64,000 nucleotides of DNA from Blastococcus fimeti (GTDB lineage: Bacteria > Actinomycetota > Actinomycetes > Mycobacteriales > Geodermatophilaceae): contig FNAW01000001.1 in assembly GCA_900102115.1 (NCBI GenBank), positions 248,001 to 312,000 on the forward strand. Reading direction: 5' to 3'. Under the pieces are notes generated by a model. The model was given only the letters and a program-made list of their open reading frames with translations. It made no database searches and was not told where the DNA came from. This document shows positions 25,260 through 34,362 of this stretch, piece after piece; within the stretch, counting starts at the first letter, position 1; each line of letters opens with the position of its first letter. The position numbers were made by a program, and so were the translations under genes.

Positions 25260-25709
25260 GTGACCGGGAACCCGGAGGTGATCCTCTTCGTCGGCGACCC
25301 CCAGCCGGTGGAGATCCACCACCGCGGCCTGTGGTTCACCGGCGAGCTGCTCGGCTGGACCCACGTCGACGACCGCGTGCTGGCCCGCGTCCGCTGCGTC
25401 GTCGACGGACTGCGGCACTCCACGTGGAAGGACCTCGAGGAGCTGCGGCTGCCCGACCCGGCGCGGCCGCCGCGCTGCGAGAACTTCCCGGCGGCCGCCT
25501 CGCCGGCGGAGGCCGACGACCGGGACGACGACGCAACCCGGCCGCACGCGCTGCTGGCCGGACAGCACGTCCGGCCCCAGAAGCCCCGCTACGCCCGGAC
25601 CCCTCCCCCGGCCCGCGCGACCGGCATCGGTCCGGCACCGGTCACGCGCACGGCCCTGCCGTCGAACCCGAACCGCCGGCGGCACAGCGACGAGCTCAGC
25701 CCGGTCTGA
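25260..25709 (+). CDS. Hypothetical protein with disordered basic tail
   Basis: A 149-residue protein I do not recognise. Residues about 1-70 look like a small beta-rich domain (NPEVILFVGDPQPVEIHHRG, then LWFTGELLGWTHVDDRVLAR and CVVDGLRHSTWKDLEELRLP). Residues about 75-149 are rich in Pro, Arg and Ala and probably unfolded. Codon use matches the neighbours, and the leaderless -10 box supports expression. It sits between the two initiator tRNA genes. Confidence 0.65.
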   Translation: MTGNPEVILFVGDPQPVEIHHRGLWFTGELLGWTHVDDRVLARVRCVVDGLRHSTWKDLEELRLPDPARPPRCENFPAAASPAEADDRDDDATRPHALLAGQHVRPQKPRYARTPPPARATGIGPAPVTRTALPSNPNRRRHSDELSPV

Positions 25710-25725
25710 CCGGGCCGCTGGACCG

Positions 25726-26607
25726 CTAGACCCCCAGGAACCCGAGGATGCGGCGGTTCACCTCGGCCGGCTGCTCGAGGTGCAGGAAGTGGCCGGCGCT
25801 GTCGACGACCCCGGCCTCCGAGCCCGGCGAGAGCGCGGCGCGCACGGCGTCGACGACGCCGGCGCCCATGCACCCGTCCTGGGCACCGTGCAGGTAGAGC
25901 GTGGGCTGGGGCGGCACCCCGCTGACGGCCCGCTGCTCCGCGGCCAGGTCGGGCGCCTGCCGGCCGGGGTCGAAGAGCGCCCGGTAGTAGCCCAGGGCCG
26001 CGGCCAGGTTCTCCGGCGTCCCGAGGGCGGAGCGGACGAACGCGAGGTCCTCGGTGGCGTCGTAGCCCGGCGACCAGTCCGCCCAGAGCCGCGCGATGAA
26101 CGCCTGGTCGTCGGCCGCGACGAGCCCGTCGGCCAGCGGGTTTTGGAAGAAGTATATGTAGAACGACCGCTTGATCTGGTCGTAGGTGAAGAACGAGCCG
26201 GCCAGCGCGGGGCCGACCGGGACGGCCATCGCCACGACCCGCCGCCAGCGCTCCGGAGCGCCCACCGCCGCGCCGTAGGTCCCCTGGGCCCCCCAGTCGT
26301 GGCCGATCAGGACCGCCCGCTCGTCGCCCCCCAGCGCCTCGTGCAGCGCGTTCGCGTCCCGGGCGAGGGCACCCGTCTGGTACCGGCCGTCGGCGGGGAT
26401 GCCAGTGGGCGCGTAGCCGCGGGAGAAGGGCGCCACCGCGCGGAACCCCGCCGCCGCCAGCTCGGGCAGCAGGTACCGGTAGGTGTGCGCGGTGTCGGGG
26501 AACCCGTGCAGGCACAGCGCCAGCGGCCCGTCCTCCGGCCCCGTCGTCAGATAGGTGAACGAGAGGCCACCGGCCTCCACCTGCTTCTCGACCGTCTCGG
26601 TAGCCAC
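25726..26607 (-). CDS. Alpha/beta hydrolase, epoxide hydrolase/haloalkane dehalogenase-like
   Basis: A 293-residue alpha/beta hydrolase. The oxyanion motif is LHGFPDTAHTYR and the nucleophile elbow is IGHDWGAQG, where Asp replaces Ser as in epoxide hydrolases and haloalkane dehalogenases. The catalytic His is in SAGHFLHLEQPAEV. The substrate is uncertain. The start is GTG at 26607. It lies 34 bases from the PhyH gene on the same strand, so co-transcription is likely. Confidence 0.87.
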   Translation of the reverse strand: MATETVEKQVEAGGLSFTYLTTGPEDGPLALCLHGFPDTAHTYRYLLPELAAAGFRAVAPFSRGYAPTGIPADGRYQTGALARDANALHEALGGDERAVLIGHDWGAQGTYGAAVGAPERWRRVVAMAVPVGPALAGSFFTYDQIKRSFYIYFFQNPLADGLVAADDQAFIARLWADWSPGYDATEDLAFVRSALGTPENLAAALGYYRALFDPGRQAPDLAAEQRAVSGVPPQPTLYLHGAQDGCMGAGVVDAVRAALSPGSEAGVVDSAGHFLHLEQPAEVNRRILGFLGV

Positions 26608-26641
26608 CGCGCCAACCTAGGTCAACGCGCCCCCGCGCGGG

Positions 26642-27412
26642 CTACGGCGACAGCACCCGCCGCGGGTGGCGGCCGTCCACGTACCCGAGGAACGGCGGGT
26701 GGATGTTGTAGCCCAGCAGTTCCTGCAGCCGCTCGGGCAGCTCGCGCGCGATCTCCCTGGGCACGGCGAGGGTGTGGTTCTCCTGCGGCCGGAGCCAGGA
26801 GGCGGCGTACTCCAGGATGACGCCGAGCCGCGGCTCGTCGGTCGTGTTCGCACCCCCGCCGTGGATGAGGTTCCCGACGTAGATCAGCACCGAGCCCGCC
26901 GGCATGACCGCCGCCGTCGTCTCCTCCTCCGTGGCGGTGCGGCCCGCCTCCCAGCGGTGGCTCCCGGGCACGAACCGCGTCGCGCCGTTCTCGACGGTGA
27001 AGTCGTCGAGCGGCCACATGGTGTTGACGACGACGTCCTTCCCCGTCCGCGGCAGCGGGTAGACGTCGTCGTCGCGGTGCAGCACCTGGGCGACCTCACC
27101 CGGGCCGATCTGGATGCCGACCGGCGCGCTGAACTGGTAGTGACCGAGCACGTGGTCGAGGACGCCGAGCACCAGCGGATGGGTGCCGGGGCCGTCGAAC
27201 CAGCGGGTCTTGGCGAACAGCGCGTAGATGCGCTGGGTGGAGAAGCCCTCGAAGGAGTTGCGCCCGGTGGACGTCTCCGCGAGCACCCGATGGAGGTCCG
27301 CCCGCGCCCCCGCCACCCAGTCGGCGTCCATCAGGCCCTCGATGAGCACGTAGCCGTCGCGGTCCACGGCCTCGACGGCTTCCTCGATCGTTGCGTCTCG
27401 CGTCAGCGCCAT
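26642..27412 (-). CDS. Phytanoyl-CoA dioxygenase (PhyH) family protein
   Basis: A 256-residue Fe(II)/2-oxoglutarate-dependent oxygenase. The facial triad is visible as H-x-D in QVLHRDDDVY and the distal His in GNLIHGGGAN, with the 2-oxoglutarate Arg likely in DEPRLGVILEY. The family hydroxylates varied small molecules and lipids. The substrate cannot be predicted. GGGAGCAGCA precedes the ATG at 27412. Confidence 0.88.
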   Translation of the reverse strand: MALTRDATIEEAVEAVDRDGYVLIEGLMDADWVAGARADLHRVLAETSTGRNSFEGFSTQRIYALFAKTRWFDGPGTHPLVLGVLDHVLGHYQFSAPVGIQIGPGEVAQVLHRDDDVYPLPRTGKDVVVNTMWPLDDFTVENGATRFVPGSHRWEAGRTATEEETTAAVMPAGSVLIYVGNLIHGGGANTTDEPRLGVILEYAASWLRPQENHTLAVPREIARELPERLQELLGYNIHPPFLGYVDGRHPRRVLSP

Positions 27413-27497
27413 TGCTGCTCCCGGAGGTCCGATGCGCCTGCCTGCAGGTCGAGGCGGACCGTATCCGACCGCGGGCGGCGGCGGGGCCGGGAACGAC

Positions 27498-27531
27498 GAA
27501 GGGCCCGGTCACCGTGGTGACCGGACCCTTC
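27498..27531 (-). terminator. Terminator of the second initiator tRNA gene
   Basis: On the minus strand, 4 bases after the tRNA end, GAAGGGTCCGGTCAC pairs with GTGACCGGGCCCTTC, a 15-bp stem with one G-U pair, followed by GTCGTTCC. Confidence 0.75.
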
Positions 27532-27535
27532 GTGG

Positions 27536-27612
27536 TGGTAGCGGGGGCAGGATTCGAACCTGCGACCTCTGGGTTATGAGCCCAGCGAGCTACCGAGCTG
27601 CTCCACCCCGCG
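27536..27612 (-). tRNA. Initiator tRNA-fMet (CAT), copy 2
   Basis: A 77-base gene with encoded CCA. It is identical to copy 1 except in one T-stem base pair (GCAGG/CCTGC here, ACAGG/CCTGT there). It shows the same initiator features: three G-C pairs in the anticodon stem and a C1-U72 mismatch. Same orientation as copy 1. Confidence 0.95.
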
Positions 27613-27623
27613 TCGGTAGGACC

Positions 27624-27629
27624 ACCCTA
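27624..27629 (-). promoter_or_regulatory. -10 box of initiator tRNA copy 2
   Basis: The minus strand reads TAGGGT 11 bases before the tRNA, with the same downstream string TACCGACG as copy 1. Confidence 0.4.
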
Positions 27630-27639
27630 CCAGGCGGGC

Positions 27640-27675
27640 GGGAGGGGACGACGTGGGTGTGCGCCGCCCCCTCCC
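27640..27675 (-). terminator. Hairpin after the UPF0182 gene
   Basis: GGGAGGGG (27640-27647) and CCCCTCCC (27668-27675) can form an 8-bp stem with a 20-base loop just after the UPF0182 stop on the minus strand. Confidence 0.4.
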
Positions 27676-27681
27676 CCTCGC

Positions 27682-30654
27682 TCAGCCGCCGGGTGTCGCG
27701 CTGGCGCCGGCGGCCTGCTGAGCCGCGCGGTAGGCCTCCACCGCGGTCTCCAGGTCCTCGAGCGCCTGGCCCTGCTGCGCGAAGCTGCCGCTCCGCTGCG
27801 CGTCGGCCAGCGCGTCCAGGGCCGCGTCGAGGTCGGTCACCGCCTGCTCGAGACCCGGGCCGGGCGCGGCGCCGTCCCCGCCGTCGGGCGTGGGCGTCGG
27901 CTCCGCGGCAGGAGGTTCCTCGCCCTCGTCCTCGGGAGTGGTGGTCGGCGTCTCACCGCTGTCGGTGGCCACCTCACCGGCTCCGGCACCGAACACCTGG
28001 TCCAGCGCTTCGGCCAGGGTGTCGGCGTACCCGACCTGCCCACCGAAGTTGACCAGCACCTTCCGCAGCAGCGGGAAGGAGTTCTCCGACGTCCCCTCCA
28101 CGTAGAGCGGCTGGACGTAGAGCAGGCCGTCCTCGCCGATCGGCAGCGTCAGCAGGTTGCCGAAGACCGCCTGGGAGTTCTGGCTGTCGAAAAGCGTGCG
28201 GTCGCGGGCCACCTCGTCGAAGGTGTTGAACGACTGCTGGACCTGCGCCGGGCCCCGGAACGGTGTGTTCCCGGGGAGCTGCAGGACCTGGATCTTCCCG
28301 TAGCGCTCAGGATCCGGATCGCTGGACGCGGACACGAACGCCGACAGGTTCTCCCGCTGGAAGGCGTTCAACGCGCTGGTCAGCTGGAAGGTCGCCTCCG
28401 GGTCACCGGGCCGCTGCGCCAGGATGTAGTACGGCGGCTGGGCCTCCTCGACGTTCCGGGTCGGGTCGTCCGGGACCTGCCAGCGGTCGCTGCCCTCGTA
28501 GAACGAGATCGGCTCGTCGACGTGGTAGCGGGTGAGGATGTCCCGCTGGACCTTGAACAGGTCCTCGGGGTAGCGGATGTGCTCGCGCAGCGCGTCGGGG
28601 ATGTCCTCGTAGGGCTGCACGACCCCGGGAAACGCCTTCATGTAGGTCTGGAGGACCGGGTCCTCGCGGTCCCACTCGTAGAGGGTCACCGTGCCGTCGT
28701 AGGCGTCGACGGTGGCCTTCACCGAGTTCCGGATGTAGTTGAAGGTGTCGTTCGGCAGCGCGGTGGTGCCGGTGCCGGTCAGCGCGTCGGCCGCCGCCTC
28801 GCCCAGCTCCATCTGCTCGGAGTAGGGGTAGGAGTCCGAGGTCGTGTACCCGTCGAGGATCCAGGTCGTCCGGCCGTCGAGGACCGCGGGGTACGGGTCC
28901 CCGTCGACCTCGAGGAAGGGCGCGGCCTTCTCCACCCGCTCGCGCGGGTCGCGGACGTAGAGGACCTTCGAGTCCTCGTTGACCGCGCTGGAGAGCAGGA
29001 AGTTGCGCTCCCGGAAGTAGGTGGCGAACGTCAGCTGGCGGAAGAAGCTGCCGACCGACACGCCGCCCTCGCCGTCGTAGGTGTTGTTCAGCTGCCGGTC
29101 GTCGGAACCGCCCTCGGGGAGGTCGGACTCGCGGGGCGCGGTGCCCTCGGGCGCGCCGACCACGGAGTAGTCCTCGATCAGCTCGCCGTAGTAGATCCGG
29201 CTCTGCTCCACCGGGATGTCCCCGCGAACCGGCAGGTCAGCCGTGGTGAAGTTCGGCTCGCCACCCTCGCCACCGTCGGAGCTGGCCTCGACCTGGTTCG
29301 CGGGAGCCGCGACGAAGCCGTGCCCGTGGGTGTAGACGGTGTGCCGGTTGATCCAGGTGCTCTGGTTCTCCGAGAGCGCGGCGCTGTCGAGCTCGCGCAC
29401 CGCCACGACGTAGTCCCGCAGCTCGCCGTCGACGGTGTAGCGGTCGACGTCGAGCTTCTCCGGGAAGCCGTACCAGTTACGGATCTGCTGCCGGGCCGTG
29501 AAGGTGTCGGCCAGCACGTTCGGGTCCAGCAGACGGGCGTTCGGGATCGTCTCGGTGTCCCCGCGCAGCTCGGCCAGGGCGACCTCGGGGTCGGCCTCCT
29601 CGCCGGTGGTCTCCTGCGCGTAGTTCACGTACTCGATCTCGTCCAGGCCGTACGCCTGGCGGGTCATCTCGATGGCCCGCTCGATGTAGGGCGCCTCCTT
29701 CTCGTTGGCGCTCGGCTTGACCACGAACTGCTGCACGATCGCCGGGTAGGCCACGCCGATGACCAGGCTCGAGGCCAGCAGCAGCACCAGCGCCGCGGCG
29801 GGCAGCAGGAAGTTGCGGACCACGATGTTGGCGAAGAACGCGATCGCGCAGACCACGGCGACGAAGACCAGGATCGTCTTGGGCACCAGCAGGGCGTTCA
29901 CGTCGGTGTAGCTGGCACCGGTGAACACGTCACCGCGGTCGGAGTAGACCAGCCCGTAGCGGTCCAGCCAGTAGGCGACCGCCTTGAGCGCCACGAAGAC
30001 GCCCAGCAGCACCGAGATCTGGACCCGCGCCGCCGCGGTCAGCTTCTGCCCCGGGGTCTGCAGCCGCAGGCCGCCGAAGACGTAGTGCGTGAGCAGCGAG
30101 CCGATCAGCGCCAGGATCGCGATGGCGAACCCGAAGCCGAGGAGCAGCCGGTAGAAGGGGTACTCGAAGACGAAGAAGGACAGGTCCAGGCCGAACTGCG
30201 GGTCGGTCTGGCCGAAGTCGGTGCTGTTGCGGAAGGTCAGCCAGGTCTCCCAGCTGCCCTGGGCGGTGAAGCCCGCGAACAGCCCGAGGACGACCGCGAC
30301 GGCGGTGAGCACCCAGCCGGCGCGCGGCTCCAGCGACTGCCGGTAGCGCTCGAGGTTCTGCTGCTCGAGCGACATCGGCCGGAACGTGGGCCGGAACCGG
30401 TAGGCCAGGTAGATGGCCAGCGCGGTGAGACCGCCGGTCGCCACCCCCGCCACGGCGAACAGCAGGGCACGGCTCTGCAGCTCGGTCCAGAAGACCTCGG
30501 TGTAGTCGGTCTCGTCGAACCAGAGGTAGTCGACGTAGACGTTGGTCAGCGTGCCGATGGCCGTGAACAGCACGAGCAGCACGGCGATGGCGCCGAGGGC
30601 CAGCTTCGCGCGCCGCGACAGCGTCGGCACCGGCACGGGGGGCCGCATGGCCAC
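27682..30654 (-). CDS. UPF0182 family large membrane protein
   Basis: A 990-residue protein. Residues about 15-330 carry seven hydrophobic segments (for example LALGAIAVLLVLFTAIG and LLPAAALVLLLASSLVIGVA). The remaining 650 residues are a large, probably external, soluble region with many aromatic and acidic residues, ending in an acidic Pro-rich linker (about 895-935). The family is conserved in actinobacteria beside the Lon-like PDZ protease gene, as here, but its function is unknown. GAAGGAG precedes the GTG at 30654. Confidence 0.9.
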   Translation of the reverse strand: MAMRPPVPVPTLSRRAKLALGAIAVLLVLFTAIGTLTNVYVDYLWFDETDYTEVFWTELQSRALLFAVAGVATGGLTALAIYLAYRFRPTFRPMSLEQQNLERYRQSLEPRAGWVLTAVAVVLGLFAGFTAQGSWETWLTFRNSTDFGQTDPQFGLDLSFFVFEYPFYRLLLGFGFAIAILALIGSLLTHYVFGGLRLQTPGQKLTAAARVQISVLLGVFVALKAVAYWLDRYGLVYSDRGDVFTGASYTDVNALLVPKTILVFVAVVCAIAFFANIVVRNFLLPAAALVLLLASSLVIGVAYPAIVQQFVVKPSANEKEAPYIERAIEMTRQAYGLDEIEYVNYAQETTGEEADPEVALAELRGDTETIPNARLLDPNVLADTFTARQQIRNWYGFPEKLDVDRYTVDGELRDYVVAVRELDSAALSENQSTWINRHTVYTHGHGFVAAPANQVEASSDGGEGGEPNFTTADLPVRGDIPVEQSRIYYGELIEDYSVVGAPEGTAPRESDLPEGGSDDRQLNNTYDGEGGVSVGSFFRQLTFATYFRERNFLLSSAVNEDSKVLYVRDPRERVEKAAPFLEVDGDPYPAVLDGRTTWILDGYTTSDSYPYSEQMELGEAAADALTGTGTTALPNDTFNYIRNSVKATVDAYDGTVTLYEWDREDPVLQTYMKAFPGVVQPYEDIPDALREHIRYPEDLFKVQRDILTRYHVDEPISFYEGSDRWQVPDDPTRNVEEAQPPYYILAQRPGDPEATFQLTSALNAFQRENLSAFVSASSDPDPERYGKIQVLQLPGNTPFRGPAQVQQSFNTFDEVARDRTLFDSQNSQAVFGNLLTLPIGEDGLLYVQPLYVEGTSENSFPLLRKVLVNFGGQVGYADTLAEALDQVFGAGAGEVATDSGETPTTTPEDEGEEPPAAEPTPTPDGGDGAAPGPGLEQAVTDLDAALDALADAQRSGSFAQQGQALEDLETAVEAYRAAQQAAGASATPGG

Positions 30655-30808
30655 GAGCGGTCTCCTTCAGTTACGGGTCGTGAGGCGGATCCGGCGACGC
30701 GACCGCGACCGCGCCACCGACGAGGTGGAGGCGCCCGACCCTGGGCGCACTCCCCCGTTCATCCCAGCACAACGCACCAGGGGCGACGTGGTTCCCGGAC
30801 GCCGCGGG

Positions 30809-31831
30809 TCAGCAGGTGGCGGGGGTCCGCCCGGCGCGGAGGTCGGCCAGGGCGGTGAGCGCGTCGTCGAGGGTGGCCACCCGGGCGAGCGGGAAGCCGG
30901 GGTCCGCGGCGGCCACCGCCTCGTCGCAGTTGCCTGCGGGCACGAGGAAGAGATCGGCGCCGATCTCGCGGGCGGCGACCATCTTCAGCGGGATCCCGCC
31001 GATGGGCCCGACCTCGCCCTCGAGGTCGATCGTCCCGGTGCCGGCGACCAGCGCGCCCCCGGTCAGGTCCTGGTCCCCGACGAGATCGAGGATGCCCAGG
31101 GTCAGCATGAGGCCGGCCGAGGGGCCGCCGACGTCCTCCACCTGGATGTCGACGTCGAACGGCGCGAACGGCTGCTCGAGCACGCTGACCCCCAGCGCCG
31201 AGCCGTCGCCCTCCTCGGCCGCACGGGTGGTGACCGTCGTGGTGCCCGGCCGGCCCAGCCGGGTGTAGCCGACCGTCACCGCCGTCTCCGGCGGGATCGA
31301 CCGGAGCACCGAGTCCAGGGCGGCGAAGTCGGGGGTGGGACGGCCGTCAACCGAGTCGAGGCCGTCGCCCTCCTCGAGGAGGGACTCCGAGGGCGACCCC
31401 TCCGGGACCGCCCGGACGACGACCTCGACGGGGTAGCCCAGGTGACCCAGCGCCACCGACTCGGCCGCCTGCTCGGAGGTGACGAAGGCCTGGCGGTTGA
31501 GCTGCCGGGTCTCCTCCTCGGTGCGGTCGGGCGGGTAGACCGACTCCTCCGGCACGACGGCGACCTCGTCGTCGAACCAGCCGCGGACCGCCTGCACGAG
31601 GCTGAGCCCGCCGCGGCCGACGCCCACCGTCGTGAGGTTGAGGTTCCCCTCGACGTCGTTCCGCTCGCGTCCCTCGACGGAGATGATCGGCTCGCCGTCG
31701 ATGTCGCCCAGCGTGTTGTAGGTCGGCCCGGGCACCTGGGCGACGTAGGGCACCGGCAGCGTCGTGCCCAGCACGCCGAACAGCACCAGGAGGAAGCCAC
31801 CGGCGCTCAGGACGGCGATGCGACGGGTCAC
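30809..31831 (-). CDS. PDZ domain Lon-like serine protease (YlbL family)
   Basis: A 340-residue membrane-anchored protease. One N-terminal hydrophobic segment (residues 5-25) is followed by a PDZ-like domain (about 115-200). The Lon-type S16 protease domain has the catalytic Ser S238 in VGGPSAGLML and Lys K283 in GGIPLKMVAA. The protease part should face the outside. It lies upstream of the UPF0182 gene on the same strand, the usual actinobacterial pairing, and is divergent from the DUF2342 gene. Confidence 0.9.
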   Translation of the reverse strand: MTRRIAVLSAGGFLLVLFGVLGTTLPVPYVAQVPGPTYNTLGDIDGEPIISVEGRERNDVEGNLNLTTVGVGRGGLSLVQAVRGWFDDEVAVVPEESVYPPDRTEEETRQLNRQAFVTSEQAAESVALGHLGYPVEVVVRAVPEGSPSESLLEEGDGLDSVDGRPTPDFAALDSVLRSIPPETAVTVGYTRLGRPGTTTVTTRAAEEGDGSALGVSVLEQPFAPFDVDIQVEDVGGPSAGLMLTLGILDLVGDQDLTGGALVAGTGTIDLEGEVGPIGGIPLKMVAAREIGADLFLVPAGNCDEAVAAADPGFPLARVATLDDALTALADLRAGRTPATC

Positions 31832-31921
31832 GGCGGGCCAGCTTAGGGCCCGCCCCGGTCGCCGGGCCGCAGGATCCGCTGTGGGCGGAGCGCTCCGGCC
31901 CCCGGGCGAAGATCACGCGTC

Positions 31922-31927
31922 TACCGT
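31922..31927 (+). promoter_or_regulatory. -10 box of a leaderless DUF2342 transcript
   Basis: TACCGT ends 6 bases before the ATG at 31934. Confidence 0.5.
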
Positions 31928-31933
31928 GGACCC

Positions 31934-33280
31934 ATGAGCGACGTGCCCTTCGGCTTCGGTCCCCCCGACCGCGACCCCGAGCGCCGTGACGGCGGCGGGA
32001 GCAACCCCGGCGGTGACCCGTTCGGCCTGGGAGCGCTGTTCGGCGGCATCGCCGGCGGCGGCAACCCCGAGGACGTGCTGGGGAAGATGCCGCTGTTCGC
32101 CGAGCTGCAGAAGCTCATGAGCTGGTCGGGCGGCCCGGTCAACTGGGACCTCGCGCGGCAGAGCGCGATCAGCCAGCTCTCCGTCGGCCACCAGCCCTCC
32201 TCGGACGGCGAGCGCACGGCCGTGGCGGAGGCGCTGCGGCTGGCCGACCTGTGGCTGGACCAGGTGACGGAGCTGCCCTCGGGCATCGACCGGACCGCGG
32301 CCTGGTCGCGGGTCGAGTGGGTCGAGCAGACCCAGCCCGCCTGGGGTGCGCTGATCGACCCGCTGGCCGAGCGCGTCGTCGCCGCCATGACCAGCGCGCT
32401 GCCGCAGGAGGCGGCCATGTCGTTCGGCCCCGTCGCCGGGATCATGGGCCGCATGGGCGGGCTGATGTTCGGCGCCCAGGTCGGCTCGGCGCTCGGCAAG
32501 CTCGCCGACGAGGTGCTCACCAGCACCGACGTCGGTCTGCCGCTCGCCCCGGCCGGCACCGGCGTGCTGGTGCCGCAGAACGTGGCCGAGTTCGCCGCCG
32601 GCGTCGACCGCCCCGCGGACGAGGTGCGGCTGTTCCTCGCGCTGCGCGAGGCCGCCGCCCAGCGCCTGTTCGCCCACGTGCCCTGGCTGCGACAGCAGCT
32701 GCAGGACGCCGTCCACGCCTACGCCCGCGGCATCAGCATCGACCGCGACGCCATCGAGCGCGGCATCTCCGAGGCCATGTCCGGCGGCGGGCTCGAGGGC
32801 CTGGACCCCAGCGACCCGGAGAGCATCCAGCGGCTGCTGGGCAGCGGGCTGCTCGAGCCCGAGGAGACCCCCGAGCAGGCGATGGCGCTGCGCCGGCTGG
32901 AGACGCTGCTGGCCCTGGTGGAGGGCTGGATCGACACCGTCGTCGCCGCCGCCGCGAAGGACCGACTGCCGGGCCACTCGGCCCTGGCCGAGACGATGCG
33001 GCGGCGGCGGGCCACCGGCGGCCCCGCCGAGCAGACCTTCGCCACCCTGGTCGGGCTGCAGCTGCGCCCCCGGCGGCTGCGCGACGCGGCGACCGTCTGG
33101 GCCGCGATGACCCAGCAGCACGGCGCCGAGGACCGCGACCGGCTCTGGAACCACCCGGACCTGCTGCCGACCTCGGACGACCTCGACGAGCCGATGGACT
33201 TCGTCGCCCGCCAGGGCATGGACGACGAGCTGCGGGCCCTCACCGCCGACGACGCCGAGCGGGACGAGCCCGAGGACTAG
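31934..33280 (+). CDS. DUF2342 (zincin-like) protein, annotated family: zinc-dependent metalloprotease
   Basis: A 448-residue protein opening with a Gly/Pro-rich segment and then the conserved pattern WDLARQSAISQLS, GALIDPLAERVVAAM, MGRMGGLMFGAQVGSALGKL and LLALVEGWIDTVVAAAAKDR. The family is labelled zincin-like, but I find no HExxH here, so activity is unproven. It sits in the conserved Lon-like/UPF0182 neighbourhood. Its stop shares a CTAG with the convergent metallohydrolase gene. Confidence 0.83.
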   Translation: MSDVPFGFGPPDRDPERRDGGGSNPGGDPFGLGALFGGIAGGGNPEDVLGKMPLFAELQKLMSWSGGPVNWDLARQSAISQLSVGHQPSSDGERTAVAEALRLADLWLDQVTELPSGIDRTAAWSRVEWVEQTQPAWGALIDPLAERVVAAMTSALPQEAAMSFGPVAGIMGRMGGLMFGAQVGSALGKLADEVLTSTDVGLPLAPAGTGVLVPQNVAEFAAGVDRPADEVRLFLALREAAAQRLFAHVPWLRQQLQDAVHAYARGISIDRDAIERGISEAMSGGGLEGLDPSDPESIQRLLGSGLLEPEETPEQAMALRRLETLLALVEGWIDTVVAAAAKDRLPGHSALAETMRRRRATGGPAEQTFATLVGLQLRPRRLRDAATVWAAMTQQHGAEDRDRLWNHPDLLPTSDDLDEPMDFVARQGMDDELRALTADDAERDEPED

Positions 33281-33885
33281 TCGACGACGTCGGCGTCCGG
33301 CTCCTCCGCGGCGCCGGCCGCGCCGGCGGTGTTGGCCAGCTCGACGCCCTCGAGGAAGCCGCGCGCCCGCTCGGCGCGCGGGTAGCGGGCGACCAGCGTC
33401 CAGAAGGGCTCGTCGTGGCCGGGCTCGAGCAGGTGCACCAGTTCGTGCACGAGCACGTAGTCCACGACGTACTCGGGCATCGAGCGCAGCCGGCTGGACA
33501 GCCGGATGCTGCGGTCGGCCGGGGTGCACGACCCCCACCGGCGCTGCTGGTTGTCCACCCAGCGCACCGAGGCCGGCTCCGCCAGCCCGTCGAGGTGGGC
33601 CGCCGAGAGCGCGCGGGCCCGGGCCATCAGCTCGTCGTCCCCACCCAGCGAGCGGCGACGCCGCTCCTCGCGGGTCTGCAGCTTGGCCACCATCTGCGCG
33701 ACCCAGCGCCGCTCCTCGGCGGGGCTGAACGCCGCGGGGATGAGCACGACGGTGCGGCCGCTCTCCCGGTAGGCGGTCACCGTGCGCCGGCGGCGGGCGC
33801 TGCGGCGGACCTCGACGACGGACTCGGCGTTCCCGCCGGGCAGCGCTGCCGTCCCGTCGTCGCCCGCCGCCCTGCTCCGCGCCAT
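33277..33885 (-). CDS. YgjP-type metal-dependent hydrolase (M48/WLM-like)
   Basis: A 202-residue YgjP-type protein (DUF45). The zinc site is HELVH (HExxH) in YVLVHELVHLLEPGHDEPFW, whose second His and downstream Glu complete the gluzincin-like pattern. The preceding RWGSC segment (QQRRWGSCTPADRSIRLSSR) is diagnostic. The substrate is unknown. The ATG at 33885 is used. A GTG at 33972 would add 29 Pro-rich residues. The two convergent stop codons overlap in CTAG (33277-33280). Confidence 0.85.
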   Translation of the reverse strand: MARSRAAGDDGTAALPGGNAESVVEVRRSARRRRTVTAYRESGRTVVLIPAAFSPAEERRWVAQMVAKLQTREERRRRSLGGDDELMARARALSAAHLDGLAEPASVRWVDNQQRRWGSCTPADRSIRLSSRLRSMPEYVVDYVLVHELVHLLEPGHDEPFWTLVARYPRAERARGFLEGVELANTAGAAGAAEEPDADVVD

Positions 33886-34362
33886 GGGCACGGCACGAGC
33901 CGCACCCGTGGGCACCGGCGGGACGCCGCGGGGACCAGGGTGTGCGGAGGCGTCGGGGGGCGTTCCGTGCACGGGGGAACCGTAAGGCACCCGGGCGCTC
34001 CCGCGCCCGCCCGAGTCCACCCTCTCGGGTACACGTCGCACGGACGGTGGACACGGCGGGCTCCCGATCGGTGACCTCCATGTCCGACCGTGCCGTTCCA
34101 CAACCCCGGCGGGGGTGTCCGTGCAGGTGGAAGGGGGTGGATGTGGTCACCGGCCGAGGTTGTCCCCGACTCCGCCCCCCGTCCGCGCACAGGGACACGC
34201 CGACGGGTCCCCACCTGCTCCACAACGTTGTCCACAGGCTGTGGGCGGGGCCCCGGTACGCGGCGGCCGCCGCCGGTATCGGGACGTGCCGACACGGGTA
34301 GCGTTCCTGCGCAACGGCGCCCGGCGTGCGTGCCGGGACGTCCCCCGAGACGAGGAGATCCC
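33886..34362. other. 477-base intergenic region with DnaA-box-like sites
   Basis: No convincing gene is seen. A perfect actinobacterial DnaA box TTGTCCACA (34228-34236) overlaps the 10-bp palindrome ACAACGTTGT. Two 7/9 matches to TTWTNCACA lie in the same direction at 34094-34102 and 34216-34224. TAGCGT near 34299 is a plausible -10 for the zinc-ribbon gene downstream. No dnaA or dnaN gene is near, so this is not evidently an origin. Confidence 0.5.

Noticed and set aside
24903..25685. Long open frame joining the SNF2 gene through the tRNA
   Set aside because: It runs through the initiator tRNA gene and its terminator, which cannot be coding; a strong ribosome site marks GTG 24902.
34090..34240. 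Chromosomal replication origin
   Set aside because: Only three box-like sites and no dnaA, dnaN, rpmH or gyrB genes nearby.
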